A stretch of DNA of 64,000 nucleotides from Paraburkholderia madseniana (GTDB lineage: Bacteria; Pseudomonadota; Gammaproteobacteria; Burkholderiales; Burkholderiaceae), in assembly GCF_009690905.1 (NCBI RefSeq), contig NZ_VOSW01000004.1, positions 104,856-168,855 on the forward strand. The letters are read 5' to 3'. The notes under the pieces are model-generated. The model was not told the DNA's origin and made no database searches. It saw only the letters and a program-made list of their open reading frames with translations. Position 1 is the first letter of the stretch, and the number at the start of each line of letters is the position of its first letter. This document shows, piece after piece, positions 19,340 through 27,260 of this stretch. A program made the position numbers and the translations under genes.

Positions 19340-20348
19340 ACCCGATTCCGCGCTGCTCACGCGCAAACGCGAAACGCCGTTGCAATGGGAAGTGTTGCTG
19401 GTCATCGTACTGGCCCTGTCGCTCGTGCTCGGGCGCTTGTTGTCGCCGGTGTTTCTCACCAGTGCGAATGTCAGCAACATCCTCGCCGATCTGACCGAGA
19501 TCGCGCTGATGGCGCTGCCCATGACGCTGATTATCGTCGCCGCGGAAATCGACCTTTCGGTGGCGTCGGTGTTGGGCGCGTCCAGTGCGCTGATGGGCGT
19601 GCTGTGGCACATGGGCCTGCCGATGCCGGTCGTGATCGTGCTGGTATTGATTGCCGGCGCGCTGGCGGGTCTGCTGAACGGCCTCGTGATCGTCAAGCTC
19701 AATCTGCCTTCGCTCGCGGTCACCATCGGCACGCTGGCGCTGTTTCGCGGCCTCGCGTATGTGCTGCTCGGCGATCAGGCGGTCGCGGATTTTCCCGCAG
19801 CTTATACAGCGTTCGGCATGGACACGGTCGGCTCGACTTTCATTCCATTGCCTTTTGCGATCGTGATCGTCGGCGCGGTGCTGTTTACCGTGCTGCTTCA
19901 GTCTACGGCGTTTGGCCGCAGCCTCTACGCAATCGGTGCGAATCCGACCGCGGCGGCTTTCTCCGGTATCGAAGTCGCGAAGATCAGGCTGCGTCTATTC
20001 GTGCTGTCCGGCGCGATGAGCGCGCTGGCGGGCGTCGTCTACACGCTGCGCTTCACCAGCGCACGCGGCGATAACGGCGAAGGCTTCGAATTGTCCGTGA
20101 TCGCGGCTGTGCTGTTCGGCGGCGTGAGTATTTTCGGCGGACGCGGCTCGATGTTCGGCGTCCTGCTCTCGCTACTGATCATCGGCGTGCTGAAAAACGC
20201 GCTGACGCTCGACGATGTGTCGAGCGAAACGCTGACGATCGTCACCGGCGTGCTGCTGCTGGCATCGGTGCTGATTCCCAATCTGGTTGCGCGCTGGCGT
20301 GCGGCGCGTGACCGGCGTTTCATCGCGAAGTCCGCTTCTTCTTTATAA
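19332..20348 (+). CDS. rhaQ: Rhamnose ABC importer, permease 2
   Basis: A 338-residue CUT2 permease paralogous to the previous gene: LTEIALMALPMTLIIVAAEIDLSVASV, and AIGANPTAAAFSGIEV as the loop contacting the ATPase. Overlaps the preceding gene by eight bases, with GAGGAAA upstream of its ATG. Part of a tightly packed, translationally coupled operon. Confidence 0.9.
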   Translation: MAKPDSALLTRKRETPLQWEVLLVIVLALSLVLGRLLSPVFLTSANVSNILADLTEIALMALPMTLIIVAAEIDLSVASVLGASSALMGVLWHMGLPMPVVIVLVLIAGALAGLLNGLVIVKLNLPSLAVTIGTLALFRGLAYVLLGDQAVADFPAAYTAFGMDTVGSTFIPLPFAIVIVGAVLFTVLLQSTAFGRSLYAIGANPTAAAFSGIEVAKIRLRLFVLSGAMSALAGVVYTLRFTSARGDNGEGFELSVIAAVLFGGVSIFGGRGSMFGVLLSLLIIGVLKNALTLDDVSSETLTIVTGVLLLASVLIPNLVARWRAARDRRFIAKSASSL

Positions 20349-20442
20349 CGTTCTCTTAAAACCGGCTCCACAAGAAATACCCAATACCAAATACCGACAA
20401 CCCGGACAGCATGTCGTCCAACAACAAAGCAGGAGACAGCTC

Positions 20443-21450
20443 ATGTTCAATCCTCTACGTCACACCGGCAAGACCGCGCTTTGCATTGCGCTAGTCGCGA
20501 TCAGTTGTGCCGCGTCCGCGGCGGGCCTGAAAAGCGGCCTGAAGATTGCCTTCGTGCCGAAGCAGATCAACAACCCCTATGAAGTGATTGCCGACGACGG
20601 CGGCATGGCCGCGATCAAGGAGTTCAGCGGGGTGGGCAAGGTCGTGGGACCGTCGGATGCGGGCGCCTCGTCGCAAGTGCAATACATCAACACGCTGATC
20701 ACGCAGCGGCAGGACGCGATCGTGATCGCGGCCAACGACGCGAACGCGGTCGTGCCGTATCTGAAGAAAGCGATGTCGCAAGGCATCAAGGTCGTGACCT
20801 TCGACTCCGACACGGCGCCTGAAGGCCGTCAGCTTTTCGTCAACCAGGCGAACGCGGAGGGTATCGGGCGGGGACAGATCCAACTGGTCGCGAAACTGAT
20901 GGGCGGCGAGGGCGAGTTTGCCGTGCTGTCGGCCACGCCTAACGCGACGAATCAGAATACGTGGATCAAGTGGATGCAGGAGGAGTTGAAAAAGCCCGAG
21001 TACTCGAAGATCAAGCTCGTCAAGATCGCGTACGGTAACGACGACGACCAGAAGTCGTTCGTCGAAACGCAGGGCTTGCTGCAGGCGTATCCGAATCTGA
21101 AGGCGATCGTTGCGCCGACCACGGTGGGCATTGCAGCGGCGGCGCGTTATATCTCGTCCTCGTCGAGCAAGGGCAAGGTACAGGTGACCGGCTTGGGCAC
21201 CCCGAATCAGATGCGTGCCTTCGTGAAGAACGGGACAGTCAAGGCGTTCCAGTTGTGGGATCCGAATCAGCTCGGCTATCTGGCGGCTTATGCGGCAGCG
21301 GCGCTGTCGTCGGGAACGATTGCCGGGAAGGAAGGCGAATCGTTTGATGCCGGCAAGCTCGGCAAGCGCACGATCGGACCGCAAGGCGAAATCATTCTTG
21401 GACCGCCGACCACGTTCGATGCGAGCAATATCGACAACTTCAATTTCTAG
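20443..21450 (+). CDS. rhaS: Rhamnose ABC importer, periplasmic binding protein
   Basis: A 335-residue periplasmic sugar-binding protein (peripla_BP_4 type). Signal peptide MFNPLRHTGKTALCIALVAI ending at ASA; then KIAFVPKQINNPYEVIADDGG, VIAANDANAVVPYLKKA and VVTFDSDTAPEGR, typical of RhaS binding proteins. Binds L-rhamnose and delivers it to the permeases. The ATG at 20443 has AGGAGAC upstream. It is last in the operon, 94 bases after permease 2. Confidence 0.92.
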   Translation: MFNPLRHTGKTALCIALVAISCAASAAGLKSGLKIAFVPKQINNPYEVIADDGGMAAIKEFSGVGKVVGPSDAGASSQVQYINTLITQRQDAIVIAANDANAVVPYLKKAMSQGIKVVTFDSDTAPEGRQLFVNQANAEGIGRGQIQLVAKLMGGEGEFAVLSATPNATNQNTWIKWMQEELKKPEYSKIKLVKIAYGNDDDQKSFVETQGLLQAYPNLKAIVAPTTVGIAAAARYISSSSSKGKVQVTGLGTPNQMRAFVKNGTVKAFQLWDPNQLGYLAAYAAAALSSGTIAGKEGESFDAGKLGKRTIGPQGEIILGPPTTFDASNIDNFNF

Positions 21451-21741
21451 CCAGCGAGCGGGGCGCCGCAATTCGGGTACGGGATATGCGTGCCGGCCGG
21501 GCCAAACCGGAAGCCGCTGCGGATACGCGCGGGAGGCGTCGGCGTGAACTTTAAGACCTATACTATGAATCGGTAAATCGACCGTGGGCGTGATGGCTCC
21601 GAACTGCTATCTTGAGTGAGCGCCGTTCGGACCACGGATGATCATTGACGCAGCAGTTGGCGGTCGCGGTTTTCGGCGAGGACGGAGGCGAGCAATCAGA
21701 ACGGATGCCGTACACGCAGATAAATCCCTGCTTAGAGGTGC

Positions 21742-22101
21742 ATGATGATCGGAATGACGTGGCTTGTTGTGGCTGACGGAGGCCGTGCGCGTGTTTTCCA
21801 GACGCCGGGACTCACACTCGACTTGCATGAAAAAGAAAGTCTCATCAACACTGAATATACCGGCACGATGCTGACGGAAAAGGACCGCGAGAAATTCGCG
21901 AAGCGCGTTGCCGCGTATCTGGAGGCAGGGCGGCTCCATCAACTCTACAATCGGCTAAGACTTGCCATCGAGCCGAAGTTTCTCGGCATGGTCAAAGCGG
22001 ATCTCAGCGAGGAAACCCGTCGATTGATATTCGAGCAAACCAGCGAGGATCTGTCGACGCTCAATGCCCGGCAAATTGAGGCGCACCTGCGGCGACACTG
22101 A
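21742..22101 (+). CDS. Host-attachment (baeRF-type) family protein
   Basis: A 119-residue protein matching the 'protein required for attachment to host cells' family: WLVVADGGRARVFQ at the N-terminus, RVAAYLEAGRLHQLYNRLRLAIEPKFLGMVK in the middle. The family is structurally related to archaeo-eukaryotic release-factor domains (baeRF), and its attachment role rests on limited genetic data, so the biochemical function is uncertain. GAGG lies just before the ATG at 21742; in-frame ATGs at 21745 and 21754 are alternatives. It begins the stress-gene block. Confidence 0.8.
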   Translation: MMIGMTWLVVADGGRARVFQTPGLTLDLHEKESLINTEYTGTMLTEKDREKFAKRVAAYLEAGRLHQLYNRLRLAIEPKFLGMVKADLSEETRRLIFEQTSEDLSTLNARQIEAHLRRH

Positions 22102-22193
22102 TCGGCTGCCTTCGGTGTGATATAGCCTTCACACAGTCAACCCGACCTGGCCACGGATCGTGGCCTCGCAGGGTTTCTGTGTTGATGTGTTAT

Positions 22194-22508
22194 CTACACG
22201 CTGGTTTCCGAGCTACCCGATTCCTCGGCATCACGGAACCAGGTTTCCGCATGAGACCGCTCGGCAACCCATGAGCGAGACGGCGGCGTGTTGAACTCGC
22301 GATCGATGAACCGGCATCCCCATTCGACCCCGTCTCTTGCCGCCTCCTCTTCGGTTAGCCACTCGGGTTGAACGGTCATGGGACGAATATCGACGACTGT
22401 TCGGGTGCCGTGACTCACACTGACACTTGCGATCCAGGCGCCGAGCTTGTTGCGCTCAGGGCGCACGGCGATTTCGTATTCGCCGTAAGAAACAGTGCGT
22501 GTTGGCAT
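22194..22508 (-). CDS. Conserved-type hypothetical protein (YGEYEI N-terminus)
   Basis: A 104-residue soluble protein starting MPTRTVSYGEYEIAVRP, with an excellent AAAGGAG site eight bases before the ATG at 22508. The N-terminus is reminiscent of the YKGYE proteins at 3048-3263 and 59464-59745 and of YRRFQI in the gene at 22762. It seems to be a small beta-strand domain. Function unknown. It is the only leftward gene inside an otherwise rightward run. Confidence 0.65.
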   Translation of the reverse strand: MPTRTVSYGEYEIAVRPERNKLGAWIASVSVSHGTRTVVDIRPMTVQPEWLTEEEAARDGVEWGCRFIDREFNTPPSRSWVAERSHAETWFRDAEESGSSETSV

Positions 22509-22761
22509 CGTTTTCTCCTTTGCAGCGGTCATGATCGATATCCGCCCGCAACGCAGCGTGCGGGCCTCTCTTCTAGCGCCATCATGCCGTAACTCCAGCA
22601 GTCCGACACGCGGATTATTGAGGTTCAGTGACAAACCGGTAGGCGTATTTCACCAATATCTAGCATCGGAGAAACCCATGTTCACATGAACATGACTTGC
22701 TCATAGACTTCGAGTACAAAAGAATCGTGAGGCTCACACTTTTCGGTTGACGGGAGGTTTC

Positions 22762-23013
22762 ATGGCACAGAATGAACTTTCGTATCGGCGGTTCCAGATC
22801 GCCGCAACGATCTCACCGCTGCAGGGTAACCGGGGGATCGTCACGGTCGATGTCACAACCTCGGATCAGGAACGCATCGCCGATCTGGGAACGGCCCGCT
22901 TTCTCCATGTGGAACGATGGGTCGAAAGAAATGAGCCCGCTTTCCTTCAGGTCGTTGTGGACGAGTGCAAGGTCGCTATCGACCACTATGCGGACAACGT
23001 CGACGATAGTTGA
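22762..23013 (+). CDS. Small hypothetical protein
   Basis: An 83-residue protein (MAQNELSYRRFQIAATI...). The ATG at 22762 follows GGGAGG; the frame opens at a TTG at 22747, which is less likely because the ribosome binding site lies inside that extension. The N-terminal half resembles the other small orphan proteins here (a Y-x-x-F/Y-x-I strand), the C-terminal half is a likely helix. No function recognised. Confidence 0.6.
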   Translation: MAQNELSYRRFQIAATISPLQGNRGIVTVDVTTSDQERIADLGTARFLHVERWVERNEPAFLQVVVDECKVAIDHYADNVDDS

Positions 23014-23041
23014 TTCTCGGTATCTCGCATGAGGTATTGCC

Positions 23042-23242
23042 ATGCAGCAGGAATTCGATTTCTACATCAACCTGAAGAAGCCGACACTGGGCCTCTATGT
23101 GCGCACGGGAGCGGGCCTCCCCGACCTCGTCGACACAAGTGACTGGCAACTCAATGGACACGTGTGGCAAAGCGAGCTGGCGCCAGACATTCTGAATGGG
23201 CTCGAGGCGAACGGCCATGCGTTTCAGGAACTGGGTGCGTGA
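23042..23242 (+). CDS. Small hypothetical protein
   Basis: A 66-residue protein (MQQEFDFYINLKKPTLGLYV...) starting 28 bases after the previous gene, with GAGG about eight bases before the ATG. It is acidic and lacks membrane segments or cysteines. The tandem arrangement and start signals argue for a real gene and co-transcription with 22762-23013. Function unknown. Confidence 0.6.
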   Translation: MQQEFDFYINLKKPTLGLYVRTGAGLPDLVDTSDWQLNGHVWQSELAPDILNGLEANGHAFQELGA

Positions 23243-23388
23243 TCGTCCATACCACGGTGAATCGGTGAGTAGAGCACGCCGTTCCGAAACGGTCGAGATA
23301 GCACTTTGATCTCTACAAATTAGTACTATTCTTGCCTTAGGCTGGCTGAAAGTGCGCTGTCGCCTGATATAGGGCGAGGGAGAGAACC

Positions 23389-23769
23389 ATGTCGGAGCAG
23401 CAGGGCACGTTGAGTGACGAGTTCATCGCGCAGCAGCGCAAGCGCCTCCTCGCGCTACGCCAGGAACTGTTGGGTGGAGAGGAGAATACGATCGCGAACG
23501 AGCGAACAGCCGAGGAGCAGCACGGCGACGAAGCGCACGAGTTCGAGGACGAGGCGCAAGGCATGGCGCAGAACGAGGTCAACCAGGCGCTGCACGACGT
23601 GAACGACCAGCGCATCAACGACATCGAGCGGGCGCTGCAGAAGATCGACGAGGGGACCTACGGTCTCTCCGATGCGAGTGGTGACCCGATACCGAAAGCC
23701 CGGCTCGAAGTCGCCCCGGAAGCGATCCTCACCGTTGAAGAGCAGAGCCGTCGCGAGACCGGCAAATGA
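23389..23769 (+). CDS. DksA/TraR-family protein lacking zinc cysteines
   Basis: A 126-residue DksA-like protein: a long charged coiled coil (residues 10-85) followed by IDEGTYGLSDASGDPIPKARLEVAPEAILTVEEQ. In canonical DksA this C-terminal globular domain is GxYGxCxxCGxPI...YCxxCQ. Here the four positions are Ser94, Ser97, Thr115 and Glu118, so zinc cannot bind in the usual way. The coiled-coil tip carries EFEDEA, close to the DxxDxA motif that acts in the RNA polymerase secondary channel. It may be a zinc-independent DksA, useful under oxidative stress or zinc shortage (inference). The ATG at 23389 follows GAGAGA. Confidence 0.8.
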   Translation: MSEQQGTLSDEFIAQQRKRLLALRQELLGGEENTIANERTAEEQHGDEAHEFEDEAQGMAQNEVNQALHDVNDQRINDIERALQKIDEGTYGLSDASGDPIPKARLEVAPEAILTVEEQSRRETGK

Positions 23770-24219
23770 TGGCGTCCAACGCCGCTGTGATGTCGGGAAT
23801 GGCCGTGATGCGGTCCTGAAGCCGGGCCGCGAAATCCTGTTCCATGAGGCCCCGGTGGCAGATTGCGCCATTGCCTATCATCGGAAAAACCAATGTTCCA
23901 TTATTCACAAACCCCTCATAGAATCCAAGGGCGGATTTTGGGTTTCGTTATGCTAATCATGTTGATATCGACGTTGTAACCGATCCGTATTGTTCAGACA
24001 GTGCTCGTCGAGCACGAACACCTGCTCCGCGCCGATGCTTAAACCGCGCTCGATGAGCTATCACTATCACGGGTCCCCGGTTATTGAGCCAGACAAACGG
24101 ACCATGAACAGAAACTCAGCTGACCTGTTGGCGAAGCCCGCCAAGCCTTCGCAACTCATATGACCGCGCCCCATAACCTTTTACGTAGCCGGATGCCTTA
24201 ACCGAAAAGGTGACTCCCG
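23770..24219. other. Intergenic region upstream of clpK; possible gene remnant
   Basis: About 450 bases. A short rightward frame around 23955-24000 reads NHVDIDVVTDPYCSDS, which resembles the start of a DsbA-like thioredoxin-fold protein, but it soon diverges and stops, so it may be a decayed remnant or chance. GTGCTCG-T-CGAGCAC at 24001-24015 is a perfect 15-base palindrome. The segment before clpK carries a heat-shock-like promoter (separate entry). Confidence 0.3.
24147..24174 (+). promoter_or_regulatory. Candidate heat-shock (sigma32) promoter of clpK
   Basis: CTTCGC at 24147-24152, 16 bases, then CCCCAT at 24169-24174 followed by AA. The -10 matches the sigma32 consensus CCCCATnT well; the -35 matches only CTT of CTTGAA. 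The position, 45 bases before the clpK start, and the function of the gene support the call. Confidence 0.4.
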
Positions 24220-27009
24220 ATGCCAGCCCTCTGCGAAATCTGTAATGCCCGACCCGCTGTCGCCCGTGTAACCGTTGTGCAAAACGGGGAGCGGAAATCC
24301 TTATCGATCTGCGACTACGACTACCGGCAACTAATGCGGCATCAAAGCATGCAGAATCCGTTCGATTCATTGCTGGGGGGCGGCGGCCTGTCGCGCTTCT
24401 TCGGCGGCATGGAGGATGGGGCCGAGGACGATGACGCTGGATACGCCGAAGTGCCGCGTGAATCGGTCGATGCCACGGATGCTTTCAGCGAGCAGACGCT
24501 CGAATTGTTGCAGCGCGCTGCTGAAAAGGCACACGAGCTTGGCCGTAACGAACTCGACACCGAACACCTGCTGTACGTGCTCGCGGACACGGATGTGTGT
24601 GCGGCGTTGCTGAAGGAACTCAAGCTCTCGCCGCAGGATATCAAGGCTTACATCGATCAGCATGCGCAGAAGGGAAAGGGCGATCCTGACTCGCCAGTCG
24701 ACAAGATGACCGTGTCGCCTCGTTTGAAAAAGGCGTTCCAATATGCGTTCCAGGCGTCGCGCGATCTGGGGCATTCATACGTTGGCCCGGAACATCTGCT
24801 CATTGGGCTTGCTGCCGTGCCGGACAGTATCGCGGGCACATTGCTGAAGAAATATGGCGTGACGCCGGAAGCGTTGCGGCAGAAAGTCGTGAAAGTCGTC
24901 GGTAAAGGGGCGGAGGACGGTCGCGTCGACGCGCCAACCGGCACGCCCAACCTTGACAAGTTCGGGCGCGACCTCACGGCGATGGCACGTCAGGGCAAAC
25001 TCGACCCGGTGCTCGGCCGCGCGCAGGAAATCGAAAGCACGATCGAGGTGCTCGCGCGGCGCAAGAAGAACAACCCCGTGCTGATCGGCGAGCCGGGTGT
25101 CGGCAAGACGGCGATCGTCGAGGGCCTGGCGCAACGCATCATCAACGGCGACGTGCCTGAAGTGCTGCGCGGCAAGCGGCTCGTCGAAGTCAACATCAAC
25201 TCGATGGTGGCAGGCGCGAAGTATCGCGGCGAATTCGAGGAGCGCGCCAAGCAGTTGATCGATGAGGTCACGGCCAAGAAGGACGAACTGATCCTGTTCA
25301 TCGATGAACTGCACACGATCGTGGGCGCGGGACAAGGCGGGGGAGAAGGCGGCCTCGACATCGCGAACGTGCTCAAGCCCGCGCTTGCGCGCGGCGAGCT
25401 CAGTCTGATCGGCGCAACGACACTCAACGAGTATCAGAAGTACATCGAAAAGGACGCAGCGCTTGAGCGGCGCTTCCAGCCGGTGTTGGTGCCGGAACCG
25501 ACGGTCGACCAGACCATCGTCATCCTGCGCGGCCTTCGCGACAAGCTCGAGGCACACCACCAGGTGACTTTCGCCGACGATGCGTTCGTTGCGGCGGCCG
25601 AACTGTCGGATCGCTACATTACATCGCGCTTTTTGCCTGACAAGGCCATCGACCTGATTGACCAGGCGGCGGCACGCGTGCGCATCGGCGCGACCTCGCG
25701 TCCCGCGGCCATCCAGGAGCTCGAAGCCGAAATCGCCCAGATGAAGCGTGAGCAGGATTATGCGTCCTCGCGCAAGCGATTCGATGAAGCGAAGGCTTTC
25801 GAGGCAACTATCGGCGAAAAGCAGGCGAAGCTCGACGAGCAGATGGAAGCATGGCAGCGCAAGACCGGTTCGGAGACGCTTGAAGTGACCGTGCAGTCAA
25901 TCGCCGAAGTGGTGTCGCGTCTTACCGGCATTCCCGTCACGGAACTCACGCAGGAAGAGCGCCAGAAGCTGCTGGATATGGAGAAGAAGCTGCGCGAACG
26001 CGTGGTAGGCCAGGACGACGCGGTGATTGCCGTGAGCGATGCTGTACGCCTGTCACGTGCCGGACTCGGCCAGACGAACCGGCCGATCGCGACGTTCCTG
26101 TTCCTCGGACCCACGGGCGTCGGCAAGACCGAACTCGCGAAGGCGCTGGCAGAAACCGTGTTCGGCGACGAGCAGGCGGTTGTTCGTATCGACATGTCCG
26201 AGTACATGGAGCGTCACGCGGTTGCACGGTTGATCGGCGCTCCTCCGGGCTACGTCGGTTACGACGAGGGCGGGCAACTGACCGAGCGCGTCCGGCGGCG
26301 CCCTTACTGCGTGATCCTGCTTGACGAGATCGAGAAGGCGCATCCCGACGTGTACAACGTGCTGCTGCAGGTGTTCGACGACGGGCGGCTGACCGACGGC
26401 AAGGGCCGTGTGGTGGACTTCAGCAACACGATCATCATAGCGACGAGCAACCTCGGCGCGTCGATCATCATGGACAACCTCGAAAAACCCGAGGGGGATC
26501 GCCAGGCCGAGAAAGCAATCCGCGAGGAATTGATGGGGGTGCTCAAGGGGCATTTCCGGCCCGAGTTCCTGAACCGGATCGACGAGATCATCGTCTTCCA
26601 CAGGCTCTCGCGCGACAACATCCGCTCGATCGTGCAGATCCAGCTCGAACGGGTCGTGCGCACTGCCGCCGCACAGGACATTACCCTCAAGATAGACGAA
26701 TCGGTTGTCGATCACCTCGCCGATGCCGGTTACCGGCCGGAGTTCGGTGCACGCGAGTTGAAGCGCCAGATTCGTCAGGAACTGGAAACGCGGCTTGCGA
26801 AGGAGATTCTCAGCGACGCCTTGAAGTCGGGCGACAGCGTCGAGGTCAGTTACGACAAGGACAGCGGCGAAGTGAAGTTCAGCAAGAGCGAGGCGCCGCC
26901 TACGCCTAAGGCGACGGGCGCGAAGGGTAGCAACGGACGTGCGAAGAAGAAGCCGTCCAAAGAGGTCAGCAGCGCCGAGGCAACGGTAGGCACCCATTCG
27001 AAGGGATGA
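24220..27009 (+). CDS. clpK: ClpK-like AAA+ disaggregase
   Basis: A 929-residue Hsp100 protein with the ClpK layout: an N-terminal cysteine module (CEIC at 5-8, Cys31 in ICDYDY), a Clp-N repeat domain (about 88-225: [12 protein letters not shown] and [11 protein letters not shown]), AAA1 with Walker A GEPGVGKT (290-297) and FIDELHT, a middle coiled coil, AAA2 with GPTGVGKT near residue 630 and [13 protein letters not shown], and a lysine-rich unstructured tail. ClpK confers heat tolerance in Klebsiella and others by disaggregating proteins. The ATG at 24220 has AAAAGG upstream. A ClpC/ClpA-like label is the main alternative. Confidence 0.88.
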   Translation: MPALCEICNARPAVARVTVVQNGERKSLSICDYDYRQLMRHQSMQNPFDSLLGGGGLSRFFGGMEDGAEDDDAGYAEVPRESVDATDAFSEQTLELLQRAAEKAHELGRNELDTEHLLYVLADTDVCAALLKELKLSPQDIKAYIDQHAQKGKGDPDSPVDKMTVSPRLKKAFQYAFQASRDLGHSYVGPEHLLIGLAAVPDSIAGTLLKKYGVTPEALRQKVVKVVGKGAEDGRVDAPTGTPNLDKFGRDLTAMARQGKLDPVLGRAQEIESTIEVLARRKKNNPVLIGEPGVGKTAIVEGLAQRIINGDVPEVLRGKRLVEVNINSMVAGAKYRGEFEERAKQLIDEVTAKKDELILFIDELHTIVGAGQGGGEGGLDIANVLKPALARGELSLIGATTLNEYQKYIEKDAALERRFQPVLVPEPTVDQTIVILRGLRDKLEAHHQVTFADDAFVAAAELSDRYITSRFLPDKAIDLIDQAAARVRIGATSRPAAIQELEAEIAQMKREQDYASSRKRFDEAKAFEATIGEKQAKLDEQMEAWQRKTGSETLEVTVQSIAEVVSRLTGIPVTELTQEERQKLLDMEKKLRERVVGQDDAVIAVSDAVRLSRAGLGQTNRPIATFLFLGPTGVGKTELAKALAETVFGDEQAVVRIDMSEYMERHAVARLIGAPPGYVGYDEGGQLTERVRRRPYCVILLDEIEKAHPDVYNVLLQVFDDGRLTDGKGRVVDFSNTIIIATSNLGASIIMDNLEKPEGDRQAEKAIREELMGVLKGHFRPEFLNRIDEIIVFHRLSRDNIRSIVQIQLERVVRTAAAQDITLKIDESVVDHLADAGYRPEFGARELKRQIRQELETRLAKEILSDALKSGDSVEVSYDKDSGEVKFSKSEAPPTPKATGAKGSNGRAKKKPSKEVSSAEATVGTHSKG

Positions 27010-27260
27010 GGTGCGTAACCCTCTGGGAGACGCCGCTACGTCATCGCCGGCGGCGTGCGGACTCCCAGTCTGGGCGATACAGGCGCTGTGACCGCACATG
27101 TACTGTGTGTACTGTGCACGCTCGCCACGGGCCGATCTGTACCTTTCGCAGCGTATCAACCCAGCTAGACTGATTCCGTATTCACGCTTTATGCCGTGAG
27201 GCGACGTACCCTCAATCTGGATAGCCATCAGGCATCCTAATAAAGGCCATGGAGTATCAA

